NCBI GenBank assembly: GCA_021521415.1
Contig: JAIQDT010007618.1
Coordinates: forward strand, 57,726 to 121,725
DNA length: 64,000 bases
Reading direction: 5' to 3'
Source: Bidens hawaiensis
Taxonomy: Eukaryota > Streptophyta > Magnoliopsida > Asterales > Asteraceae
The notes under the pieces were generated by a model, which searched no databases, was not told where the DNA came from, and was given only the letters and a program-made list of their open reading frames with translations. Below are positions 22,886 to 34,475 of this stretch, in pieces (positions within the stretch are counted from its first letter, which is position 1; each line of letters starts with the position of its first letter). Position numbers and translations under genes: made by a program.

Positions 22886-24574
22886 TGATGTGTTGTAAAA
22901 CACACTTACTTTTCATAGAGTTTTATCATGATTTACGTACTTTATTAGTTTAATTTTTAAGTTTTATGGTTTGATTATGCTTGATTTTACAAAGTTGAAT
23001 GGTTATTTGTAGGTTATGAGATTTGGTGAAAAAAGATTGATATTTGAAGACTATAGGGGCTTAATTGGTCAAGTTTCAATACTACAACTCAAGGCCCGAC
23101 CCAAGCCCACAAATTAGAGCCTTTCAAGCCTTATTATATGGATTAAAAGAAAAAATAAAAAAAACCCTAACTCTCTAGACAAGTCTGATCGGCAACAAGA
23201 AGAAAAGAAAGAAAAAAGTTTGGCGGCTAGGGTTTGGTGGTTGTGACGGCTAGAGAGGAGAAAGAACACCAAGGGAGTTGTGTGCAGCTGCTAGGCATCA
23301 TAAACACTCATATTCTCAGCTCATAAACCTTAAGTAATCATTCATAAACTTTGTTCTTTTGTTCAAGAAACCTAACTAGTTAAACTTGATCTTTTTGTTG
23401 GTTTGTTTTGCAAGTAACTTAGAGATTGATTTGTGTTTGATTGTTCTTGATCATTGAATGAGTTTTCTTATGTTTATAATGAGTTATATGATGTTTAATT
23501 TGATATATAGTTGATGTCCAAAATCAATGAGTGGCTAAAGTAGTTAGTTCTACCTAGGTTAGATGATTATTGTTAGGTTTTAGTAAGTAGTTTGGATTGT
23601 TGATGATCATGGCTTAAATTGTTAATGTAAAGTTTGGTTTAACATTGAATTAGGTTGTGTTTAGTGGCTGTGAATTTGTTAATTACACTTATAAACCTGT
23701 TGCTTTAATTAATTGAATGAGTTTTGATTGATTGTTGCTTGTTAGGACTCTTTACTTAGTGTTTAGGGTTTTTTTGCGGGTTGATCAACCGTAAGGTTTA
23801 AGTGAGTGTTTTAATTGAATATAATCAGCGGATAGACACCTTCCTTAAGACCGAGAGGTGATAGGAAGTAAACTCGTCTCATAGCTTTTACTTGTTAATA
23901 TTAGGATCACGCAAGAGCGGGTTCGGTTCTTATCGGGTTTGGGTTTGTGAGCGATTAGTTGACCTAGTTTAAGTTAAACTGAATTGTTCCTCTATCCTTG
24001 GTTGCGTAGTATTCGTCTCCATTAGGGTAGTGTGTCGGTGAGACCGAGATGAGAGTCGGCATTAGAGCACGTTAACAATTCATCACCTGGTTTGTTCTTA
24101 AAATCAACTAAGTGTAGGTTAGGGCTTGTTAATGAGACCGAGAGGTAATCTAGCTTCCTGAATGAACCTTAGTTGTGTCATTCCTTAGGAGCCGGTGTCG
24201 TGAGATTCTACAATCTAATAGCTTACTATACCTTCAATAGGATTCTTACCTAGGTAGAAGTTTTTCTCATTGATAAAACTTATTTTCACAGTTTCATTTA
24301 GTCTTCTTAAATTAAGTCTTTTATGTTAATTAAATTAAGTTAGGTTAAGTATTTAATAATATAAAAATCAATTTAAAATATATTATTCTTAGGTGAGTCT
24401 TATTTAGGGTTAAGTATTAGATACGTGTTCACGTGTCCTTGTGTTCGACACTCGGACTTCCTTAGTGCTATACTATTTGTGATCGGTACACTTGCCGGTT
24501 TTGTGTGGCTTCTTTAGGAATTTTGTTTACTAAATTTAAAGCTTAGTTGTGAGAGCATCGTTAGACACACATCA
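22886..24574 (+). repeat. 5' LTR of the Athila element
   Basis: 1,689 bp, from TGATGTGTTGTAAAAC to ACACATCA, followed after six bases by the primer-binding site. It pairs with 40230-41894 with a few percent substitutions and small indels. Confidence 0.92.
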
Positions 24575-24580
24575 AGTTTT

Positions 24581-24598
24581 TGGCGCCGTTGCCGGGGA
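24581..24598 (+). other. Primer-binding site, tRNA-Asp
   Basis: TGGCGCCGTTGCCGGGGA, complementary to the 3' end of plant tRNA-Asp, as used by Athila elements. Confidence 0.9.
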
Positions 24599-24733
24599 CA
24601 CGGTTAGAGGCGTATTAAGAACGACTCGAGTTAGGACTTACCTTGTTTACTACTTGTTTTTCTTATTTGCTTTGTTTGTTAGTTTAAAATAGTTTAGCTA
24701 ATTTTAGTTTCTTTTATTTATTTTAATAGTTGT

Positions 24734-26485
24734 ATGCGACGTACTCGATCTCTAGGACCACCAGAAACCGAAGGATTTTCCGAACCAGAGAGAGAGCTTC
24801 GTGAGAGAGGTCGTACAAACCCGTCTTCCAGTTCATCTACGTCCGTCGGTAATACATTCTCTTCTCCTACTTTTTTTGAACCCGTTATTAGGGATAGGAT
24901 TATGGGAGACGCGAATCCACCACCGAGGAGGACAGTTGCAGACCGGGCCCGTCCAGTCGATGCTGGCGCGAGATCATGCATTGCTCCACCAGCTATCGGA
25001 GTTCCTACGACTTGGCAGATTCCATCCAATATTCTAAACACGATTGCTCATTCTGCTCAATTTCACGGGTTGCTCCATGAGAACCCACATGCTCATCTCA
25101 CTCGCATTGCGTATCCGAAGACGCCATCAAACTCCGAATCTTTCCTTTCTCACTCGTTGATCATGCGAGTCTGTGGCTTGAGTCCCTCCCATAGGGATCC
25201 ATTGCTACTTGGGCTGCCATGCAGACCCAATTTCTCAAAAAATACGATCTCCAGCTAAGGCCGCTCGTTCGCGTAACCAAATTTATTCTTTTCATATGGA
25301 GGACACCGAGAGCTTCTACGAGGTGTGGGAGAGGTTCAAAAATCTACTTGCTTTATGTCCGAACCACGGCCTGCAGGACTGGGCGGTTGTTGAGAAGTTC
25401 TACAATGGAGTGACGTACGCGACTCAGAGTATGCTCGACACGGCTGCGGGTGGTAACCTATTGACAACAAAGGATACGAATGAGTGCATTGCCTTGTTTA
25501 ACGGTTTAGCCATGAGTGGTTACCAGCGACCACCTGCTAAGAGTACCAAAACCGTCGATTCCTTATCACGCGGCATGCATTCGGTCGACACGAGCATCGC
25601 ACTTGCAGCACAAGTTGAGGCATTAGCAAAGATCGTGAAGGACTTGCAGGTGAAAAGTAAGTTATGCGAGATCTGTAGTGGGGGGGGCATGATACCGTTC
25701 AGTGCCCCGTAGGTTTCCAGGAGGAGGTATTCGACTTCGTTAATAATCCAAACCGAAATCAAAACTCTTTCAAATCTTATAATTCGGGGTGGAGAGGTAA
25801 CCAAAATTTCAACTGGAGAAACGGAAATCAGTCCGGCTTCCAGCAACGTCAGAGCCTATTCTAGGATTCCGGTGAGGGAACGAGTAGTGGGGAGAAGAAG
25901 CCCACGTTAGAGGAGATGATGGCACAGAAGACACAGATTCTGTAGCAACCGATGACTCGAGAGGACTCCCGTCACAAAGAAACTCAAGAGAAATTTCGGG
26001 AGCACGAGTCATTCATGAGAAACCAAGGAGCGTCAATTCAAAATCTTGAGCATCAGATGGGAGAGATAGCAAGTCGTCTGAATGAAAGGTCGCCAGGTAC
26101 ACTTCCAAGTAATACCGAACAAAATCCTAAGGCGTTCGCGAAGGCTGTGATGACGAGGAGCGGTGCAGGGGCACGTAGCGAGCCCGTAATTCAGGAGGCG
26201 ACGAGAGGAGTCGTTAACGAGCCTGCGGTAGATGTAGAGGAGCAGGTAGACGAGGAGATTCAGTTGGAGTCTCCACCGGCCAAGGTGCGTAAGAGGCACA
26301 GCCCCGGAAGTACAGCACAGGCCGAGAACCAGCCTCTACCCAGCACACCACCGAGAGTCTACAAACCTAGACTCCCATACCACGGGAGAGTTCGTAGGGA
26401 TAGAGACGAGGAGTAGAAATCCAAATTTCTTGATCTTCTGAAGCAACTTCATATTAATATTCCATTCCTTGAGGCACTTACGCAA
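24734..26485 (+). pseudogene. gag: Athila gag
   Basis: Starts MRRTRSLGPPETEGFSEPER. The conserved ARSCIAPPAIG, NPHAHLTR and NHGLQDWAVVEKFYNGV blocks identify Athila Gag. The coding frame changes near 25110 and again near 25245. At a G run (25679-25687) it moves once more into the frame used by all of pol. A shortened knuckle CEICSGGHDTVQC (C-x2-C-x3-H-x4-C) lies just after. TAG codons at 25862, 25943 and 26414 interrupt this frame at positions where Gln is plausible. The rest (HQMGEIASRLNERSPGTLPS) is the usual gag-protease linker. Confidence 0.85.
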
Positions 26486-29257
26486 ATGCCCAAATATGCA
26501 AAGTTTCTTAAGGATATTCTCTCGAACAAAGAGAAGTTAGCCGAAGTCTCTTCCATTCCCCTGAGTGCTGGCTGCTCTGCAGTCTTGCAGAGAAAGTTAC
26601 CAGAAAAGATGTCCGGTCCTGGGAGTTTCACGATTCCCTGCATCTTGAGTGATAATACGGTTGTTCATGCCCTGGCAGATCTTGGTGCCAGTATTAATCT
26701 CATGCCGTATTCCGTGTATCGCAAGTTGGGTCTAGGCGAACCGAGGCCTACCCGTATAAGTATCCAGCTTGCTGATCATTCTATGAAATACCCCCGAGCG
26801 GCGGTCAAGAACATGCTAGTTCGTGTCGACAAGTTCATCTTCCCGGTGGACTTTGTCATCCTGGACATGAACGATGATGATAGTGTCCCACTTATCTTGG
26901 GCCGACCATTCCTTGCCACTGCACAGGCGTTGATCGACGTCTGCGAGGGTAAGTTAATCTTAAGAGTTGGGGATGAGAACGTCACCTTTGACGTTCGACA
27001 GTCACTGAAACACCCCAAGTCTGCTGATGACTCCTTATACTTCATTGACACCATCATGGAGAATGTCGGGGAGTTTCTCAGCGAAATCTGTGGAGGATCT
27101 GCGTCCGACACCCAGATTCTCGATAGGGAGATTCCGGAGATTGAAATGGTTGCCGTAATCAATCAGTCCTTAGATGACGACACCGAGTCGCATATCCCTG
27201 AATCTGGCGTGTCTGCTGAGATCGTACGAGACGATCCTATGGACCGACCTTAGGTAGAGATTCCTCCTTCTTCCTTAGAGCTTAAGGATTTATCTTCCCA
27301 TCTTGAGTATGCGTTTCTAGATGAAGAGAGAAAGATGCTGGTTATCATTGAATCTGCTTTGACCGAGGTCGAGAAGGAGAAGTTGTTAAGGGTGCTACGA
27401 GAGCACAAGGAGGCTATTGCATGGAAGATTATCGACATCAAGGGTATTAACCCTTCGCTTGGCACTCATAAAATCCTCATGGAGGAAAATTTCAAAACTG
27501 TCGTTCAGCCGGAACGACGGCTTAATCTGAAAATGCAAGAGGTCGTAAAGAAGGAGATCATTAAACTCCTTGACGCGGGGATCATTTTCCCTATTTCTGA
27601 TAGTGCTTGGGTGAGTTCAGTCCAGTTGGTTCCTAAAAAGGGTGGCATGACTGTCGTCACCAACGAGATGAACGTACTTATTCCCACTAGGACTGTGACG
27701 GGATGGCGAGTCTGCATCGACTATCGCAGACTAAATGATGCCACCAGGAAAGACCACTTTCCTTTACCCTTCATTGATCAAATGTTAGAGCGTTTAGCAG
27801 GTCAGCAGTACTACTACTTCCTAGATGGTTTTTCCGGGTACTTTCAGGTTCCGATAGCTCCCAACGACCAGGAGAAAACCACTTTCACATACCCTTACGG
27901 AACGTTTGCTTACAAACGTATTCCGTTCGGACTTTGTAATGCTCCGGCCACATTCCAGAGGTGTATGGTGGCCATTTTCCATGATATGATCGAGGACTCC
28001 ATGGAGGTGTTAATGGACGATTTTTCCGTATTTGGGAGTTCCTTCGATCATTGTTTGTCAAATCTTGAGAGGATGATGTCCCGCTGTGTCGACACCAACC
28101 TAGTCCTTAACTGGGAGAAGTGTCATTTTATGGTTCACGAGGGCATTTTTCTGGGTCATCGGATCTCAAGTGCAGGGATAGAGGTTGACCACGCAAAGGT
28201 CGAGACCGTTTCTAATCTTCCCCCGCCTACTTCTATGAGATCCATTCGTAGCTTTTTAGGTCATGCCGGTTTATACCGCCGGTTCATCAAAGATTTTTCG
28301 AAGATTGCGAGACCCATGACCAAACTTTTGGAGAAGGATGCTCCATTTGTTTTTTCTGAGCAGTGTATCGAGGCGTTTGATCTTCTAAAAGATAAACTCG
28401 TTAATGCCCCGATCATGGTCGCTCCCGACTGGTGGTTACCATTCGAGTTGATGTGTGACGCGAGCGACTTCGCAGTCGGAGCGGTTCTTGGACAACGGAA
28501 GGATAAACACTTCCATCCGATCTACTATGCGAGCCGGACCTTAAATGGTGCACAGGAAATATATACCACCACCGAAAAAGAACTTTTAGCTGTGGTGTTC
28601 CATTTCGACAAATTTAGGTCCTATCTGGTTTTGTCCAAAATGATTGTTTACACGGATCATGCTGCTATTAGATATCTCTTCAGCAAGCAGGATGCTAAGC
28701 CTCGTCTTATCCGATGGATCCTGTTGCTTCAAGAGTTTGATATAGAGATCCGTGATAAAAAGGGGGCCGAGAATGTGGCGGCCGATCATCTTTCACGTCC
28801 AGAGGGAGTTGATTTAGGAGATTCAGGAGTCAGGATTGACGATCGTTTTCCGACGGAGAGTCTGATGTGTGTTACTGCACAAGAGGAAGGTTTTCCATGG
28901 TTCGCTGATTTCGCGAACTATCTTGATGACGGATACCTCCCAAAGATGCCTTACCAGCAAAAGAAGAAATTCTTTGCTGACATCAAATTTTACCTTTGGG
29001 ACGACCCATATCTTTTCCGCATTGGTGCTGATCAGCTTATTAGACGGTGTGTGGATGTCAAGGAAGGATGGCAAATTCTAATCCATTATCATGTGGGACC
29101 GACTGGAGGTCACCACAGTGTGAGTTCTACGACGAAGAAAGTCTTTGATTCTGGTTTTTACTGGCCGTCTATCTTTAAGGATGCTCATATGTTCGTTATG
29201 TGTTGGGATCGTTGCCAGCGTGTCGGCAACATTTCTTCACGAAACGAAATGCCCTAG
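26417..29257 (+). pseudogene. pol: Athila protease, reverse transcriptase, RNase H, integrase finger
   Basis: One frame throughout. Protease with ALADLGASINLMPYSVYRKL; a TAG at 27251; then RT with WRVCIDYRRLNDATRKDHFP, PFGLCNAPATFQRCM and a catalytic box LMDD near 28013 (Leu instead of the common Tyr or Phe). RNase H includes CDASDFAVGAVLGQR, TDHAAIRYL and NVAADHLSRPEG. The integrase HHCC finger (HYHVGPTGGHH, CWDRC) closes the stretch, where a TAG at 29255 interrupts. Confidence 0.88.
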
Positions 29258-30177
29258 AATGCCATTCAAGGTTGTGAGGTTTTTGATATTTGGGGTATTG
29301 ATTTAATGGGACCGTTTCCATCTTCACGTGGAAACAAATACATACTCGTGGCCGTCGATTACGTGTCTAAGTGGGTTGAGGCCAAAGCTCCACCCACCAA
29401 TGATGCCCGAGTGGTAGTCCGTTTTCTAAAAAGTCAATTTGCTCGTTTTGGAGTCCCGAAAGCCTTGATCAGTGATCGAGGTACTCACTTTTGCAACTCG
29501 CAGATGGATAAGGCGTTTAAGCGTTATGGGGTCACCCATCGGCTTGCGACCGCCTACCACCCACAGACTAATGGGCAAGTAGAAGTGAGTAATCGGGGAA
29601 TCAAACGTATTCTCGAGAAAACGGTTGGTTCAAATCGTCGGGATTTGTCCGACAAATTAGATGACGCTCTGTGGGCCTTCCGTACAGCCTACAAGACTCT
29701 GACTGGTTCCACACCATTTCGGATGATTTATGGGAAGGCCTGTCATCTCCCTGTTGAATTGGAACACCGCGCTTCATGGGCCCTTCAAAGGGTTAATCTT
29801 GATTTATCCGCCGTAGAGGGTAATCGTTTCCATCAATTACACGAGTTAGAGGAGCTTCGGGATCACGCATATGCACAATCATTTAGGTATAAGGAGCATA
29901 TGAAGGAACTGCATGATAGAAAGTTGAAGGGTAATAAGCAGTTCAAGTGTGGGGATAAGGTATTACTGTATAACTCCCGCTTGAGTTTATTCCCGGGAAA
30001 GTTGAAATCCCGATGGTCGGGACCATTTACGGTCACTGAAGTTTCCCGTATGGCACCATTGAGATTCAAGATCAAAGCGGGAAGTTAAAGGTGAACGGTC
30101 ATAGATTGAAGCACTACATAGGCGAGCCGATAACTGATCAGACAGTCGAGGTATTCTACCTTGACTCATACACCTAG
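29258..30177 (+). pseudogene. pol: Athila integrase core and C-terminus
   Basis: Follows the TAG at 29255 in the same frame. First catalytic Asp in WGIDLMGPF, second in SDRGTHF, Glu in [10 protein letters not shown] (spacing normal). The C-terminal region has [20 protein letters not shown] and [13 protein letters not shown] one-base loss near 30045 moves the last part into another frame, which reads [20 protein letters not shown] and ends at a TAG at 30175-30177. Confidence 0.86.
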
Positions 30178-31929
30178 GCATAGACGTGATGGATGCATCA
30201 CTCGGGAGACATCCCGAGTTGTAGAGTTTGTATTATGATTTTCTTTATTATCTGTTTTTATTTGTTTTATTTTTATTTATAAAAACATAAAAATACAAAA
30301 AAATTGAAAAAGTAATAAAAATACAAAAAAAAAATATCAAAAACACAAAAATATATTTATTTCTTATGTTTTGTTTTCTGTTTTGTACGCCGCTACATGC
30401 GAGCGAGTTTGAGTTATTGCAGGTATTATTATGCGCATGGTAGCTCTGATGACATTTTGGAACTGGTTCACCCGAGGTTGCGGCAGCGAATGAAATGCTA
30501 TACAGTCGTTCGTTTGATTGATACACAGCTGATGAAGAATCTGCATCTAAACCAGGGGAGTAACCCGTTCTCTGTTTTACTTTTTGCTTTGAGTTTTAAT
30601 TTTATTTTTCAGTTTTTATTTTCTTTTTATTTCTTTTCCCTGTTCTCATCGAGGATGATTTCATTCTAAGTGTGGGGATGGGAATTTATTTTACTTAGTT
30701 GTAGAAAAAAAATTTAAAAAAAATAATAAAAATTTTTCACTTGTTTTTTGTTTTTTTGTTTTTTTCGTTTTCGTACGTTGTTTATGTTGAAAAAAAGAAA
30801 AAAAGAAAAAAATGTCCCTTGTTTTTAGTTTCTTTTGCGTTAAAGTGGGAGATGATGATATTTATCGAAAATCGGTTTTTCAAACTACTAATAATATGAG
30901 ATAAATAAAAGAAAACGCACTTAACTTGGGATGTGTCGGTAGGCTCAGCCTTGAAAATGAAAGGGCAAATTTGATAAAATGGTTAAAACGGAAATCTTTT
31001 GTGGGTAAAGCGTTTTGTTCGTGGAAAATAAGCAATGAAAGGTCGGGCCATACTCAAGCTTCAAATTTTGGTTGAAAAAGTGGAAGTATCATGAGTTTTA
31101 AAAATTTGAATACGTTATCATATAATGCTTGGGTAGGTTTAACGTTAGAGTATGCCGTGTAGCCTGTGATATAAATCTTAAACTGCTAGTTTAGTGTTTT
31201 ACACCTCATTGGCGTATGGTTTTATAACTTTAAATCCTGTATTGATGGGATGTTTCGGGTCCGGAGACCATGGGTCCGTATGCAATCTATTTATCTGGGT
31301 ATTCACAATTCCTAAGTGGGGTTGTGGATATTTAAAATAAAGCCAAAGAGCAAACCCGTATAAGTCTATAAACATGATCACAAAAGTACAAAAATAAAAA
31401 TACACTACAGACTTGATCATCCACGCTGTTAGCCATGTGGGGTCCCCTTACTCGCGTCTCATTACCAATAAGAAAAGGACTACAATGGACACGCTACATG
31501 TAAGCCCTACAGATGAAATTTTGCATACTCACCTATGGTGATGGTTTCAGGGTATTGCTTGATAACGGGGGTATGTCATGTTATGGGGAACACTAGCTAT
31601 TAATTAATTGAACCTTAATCGTATCTAATGGCTGCTTGGTAGACTTTGATGCTTAAGCTAAGGTGGATAAACAATACCCTTGATCGTCTTAACTATTCAT
31701 AAAAAAATTAGAGCAACAAAAGTTTTAATTCTGCTAATTTTGAGGTTTAAGTCAAGTTGGGGTGTTCTGGTCCGGTAAAAGCTGAAAATAAGCGGGTCTT
31801 AATTGTGTAAACCATTGAGTAAAATTATTGTCGGATCTTATTTGTCCCGGTAAAGATTAAGGCATGGGTTTAAGTGGACAAGAATATCGGTGATCGCGGT
31901 TTTTGCGTTCTTCTAAAATTTAAAAAATT
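30178..31929 (+). other. Athila 3' noncoding region, left of the copia insertion
   Basis: A/T-rich homopolymer stretches (30260-30360, 30560-30840) and an AAGTGTGGGGATGGGAA purine block at 30668-30685 that recalls the true tract at 40214-40228. Athila elements can carry an env-like gene here, but I find no long frame with a signal peptide or membrane segments. Confidence 0.6.
31925..31929. repeat. Target-site duplication AAATT, left copy
   Basis: Identical to 40134-40138 on the other side of the copia element. Confidence 0.93.
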
Positions 31930-32809
31930 TGTTGGAATTACGTATGCCCGAGACACGTATTTAGATTAATGTGGCTAACTGTGCTTGATCCAAGTCGGGT
32001 CATACCCAATAACGAGCTAGATAGACACCGGATTGTATTTGTTTAAGATATGATCTTTAAACGAATACCGAACACAAAGTTTAGGAAATCGGTTTTTCTA
32101 AAATTGCACTTGAAAGATTAAAATAAATAATTTGGATTATTTATTTATTTATTTATTTAATTATTTAATTGGTTAAATAATTAAGAAAAGATTATAAAAT
32201 AGTTTTATAATAGGGTAGGCTAGTTTTATATATGTGATATATATAAATATATAAATCAAAAAAAAAAAAAAAAAAAAAAAGGAGATGGGTGGCCGGTTTT
32301 GGGTGGGACCCATCACCACCCCAACAAGCCAATATGATCAAAGTCTCTTGGTTATATTTTTGGTTAAAATCCCACTAGCCTACACATGCATTGGTGCACC
32401 TTTCATTTCATTTTTCAAGTGCAAGAAAACTCCCACTCTCCCTCTCTTTTTCCTCTCGGCCGAAACAAGCAAGGAAGGAGGGCTCGGGTGCTCGGTTTTC
32501 TAGTGTTCTTGTCCTAACACTCATCCGGTGTTGCTCGTGGGTATCACCTCTTGAGGCATCCTACTCTTGGAGGCTAGTCCATCTTCCTCTTCATATCATC
32601 CTACTCTTTTGAGGTAAAAGAGTTATTGTTATTATTAATTTTGTAAGCCTTTTGTTCTTGTAGATTGATCCTATTTCGGGTTTTAGCCTTGTTACATATT
32701 GGTATGTTTCATAAAATTAACAATAGGTTGTTGATATTATCATGCTTCCGTTGCTAGATTAGTAAAAATGTTTCAACTAATACTCTAAAATAGATACTAA
32801 AACCCAACA
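31930..32809 (+). repeat. 5' LTR of the copia element
   Basis: Contains a TATA-rich segment (ATATATAAATATATAAAT near 32236-32255) directly before a run of about 24 A (about 32257-32280), then a CT-rich stretch. Transcription probably begins shortly after the TATA segment. Frames of 72-73 codons inside recur in the other LTR and are not genes. Confidence 0.95.
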
Positions 32810-34475
32810 ATTGGCATCAAGAGCCGGTTACAAGGACATAGGTTTACTTTTAGTTTTTCCCCTTTGGTTTTATAAAATTAACATGCATGAGATTTTATAA
32901 AACCCAAGATCTTAACATATGGATGTTAAAGTTCAAAAAAAAAAAATTTGGTTTTTGGCCAAATGGGCCGAAACCCATTTGGGCCGTGAGGTTAAAATGG
33001 GCCGAAGCCCTTTGGGCCGGTTTTTTTTTTAAATTGGGCCGAAGCCCAATAACTTTTGTTGGGCCGAAGCCCAATAACCACCGTGAGGGGTTTTTTAGTC
33101 TTTAAATATATATTTGGATATGTATTTATTTGTAAGTTAGTCCCTAAACCGAGCCTAGACCGATGTGGATGTTGTGATTGTGTGTTGTGATTTATCTATA
33201 TTATTACTCATTTGGAATGTAATAGTAATTAGGGCTTGTATTTATTTTTTACAAATGGTTGTAATAGTAAATAGGTTGTTTGTAATTTTCTTTATTTTTA
33301 GACCAAATGTATTAGGATATATTTGTTGTAAATTGAAGAATTACAAGGTTTTGGTGGATTGGGCCTATTGGGCTTATTTGGGTTAATTGGGCCTCACAAG
33401 CCCAATTTGGGATTCAAAGCCCATTAAAGCCCAAATTCACATTTTGGGCTCAAGGAAGCTTATGGAAGTCCAAGGCCCACTAAGAAGCCCAAGTTGAAAT
33501 CACAACAAATTAAAGAGGAGACACTTGAAGCATTGGATGCAAGATCAAGTGGGAGCATATCACTCATCCTTGTGTCATGTTTTGTCCCTTAGGATAAGAC
33601 TAGGACACACACTTGTTTCGGCCAACAAGTGTGGTCCGCTTAGAGGCTCGTGTTTATGGTTGACCTTATGATGTTTGTATGCTTGTATGATTATGTTTGA
33701 TTGTGTTTGAATGGTAGATATAGGATATCAATCCGTCACATAGATCTTTTAAAACAAACATATAAAATGGGTTCTAATAATTATTGGTAATTGACGTGAC
33801 ACGTAGTATTTATAAAATAATTAAATAGCCGTCTCACGCCTATAATAAAAATGGTTTTATTATAATTAGAACCGGTGAAAATCGTTTTCATATAACCGTG
33901 TTACTAAATGCATGTTAGAACATGGTAAATAGTTTCCTAAATCTAGAATATTGGAAAACTTAAAATCCCTTTTTTCCATAATTACCAAGGAAACAAGTCT
34001 AACACCATCCTTTTGTAAGACACTTAACGTATTAGGAAACTTTAAATGGGATAAAGGTCACCTAACCATTTTAGAGCAAACTAATATACTTAAGGTAATA
34101 TTAACATATTTGTGGGATAAAGGTCACCTAACCACTTGTATGTTAATCTTACACGTTTATACAAGTAGGATGACTTGAATTGGAAACCATGTGATAAAGG
34201 TCACCTAAGCATGGGGTCCAATGGTGTTGATGGGATAAACATGCCAACACGAAATAAGGATTTCGAATGGTCCCATACCTCTAGAAGTTGCAAAGGGTTG
34301 CAATTGTCAAGGTTGACTACCTTGTTAAATCAAATAACGGGATAAAGGTCACCTAACCGAAATTTGATTTATCGTTGGATTCTAGAATTTAATTATTATT
34401 TTAAAATTTGGAATAAAAGGGTATTAATAATTAAATTGTTTATAATACTAAAAGGAACTTTGTTAAATTTTGTAG
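32810..34475 (+). other. Copia untranslated leader with weak primer-binding site and repeats
   Basis: 1,666 bp between the LTR and the Gag-Pol start. It opens with TTGGCATCAAGAGCC, an imperfect version of the tRNA-iMet site. Two parts stand out: clusters of TGGGCC/GGCCCA motifs (32956-33085, 33355-33490) and four copies of a GATAAAGGTCACCTAA motif (34048-34357). The start codon at 34476 is preceded by TTTTGTAG, so this end of the leader could also be a splice acceptor. Confidence 0.75.
34048..34357 (+). repeat. Four dispersed copies of GGGATAAAGGTCACCTAACC
   Basis: Near-identical 20-mers at 34048, 34113, 34192 (one end altered, last C changed to G) and 34338. They are separated by unrelated sequence of 45-130 bp, so they are not a simple tandem array. 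They lie in the last 430 bp before Gag. Function unknown; packaging, translation or silencing signals are possible. Confidence 0.8.

Noticed and set aside
22886..22900. Simple insertion with a 5-bp duplication for Athila
   Set aside because: The right side at 42221 lacks TTAGG and about 200 bp of host LTR, so a clean duplication cannot be claimed.
30178..31929. env-like gene of Athila
   Set aside because: No frame longer than about 90 codons, no signal peptide and no membrane anchor; sequence is mainly homopolymer-rich.
32285..32612. 72-73 codon + frames, repeated at 39609-39936
   Set aside because: They lie in the copia LTRs; composition comes from CT-rich LTR sequence.
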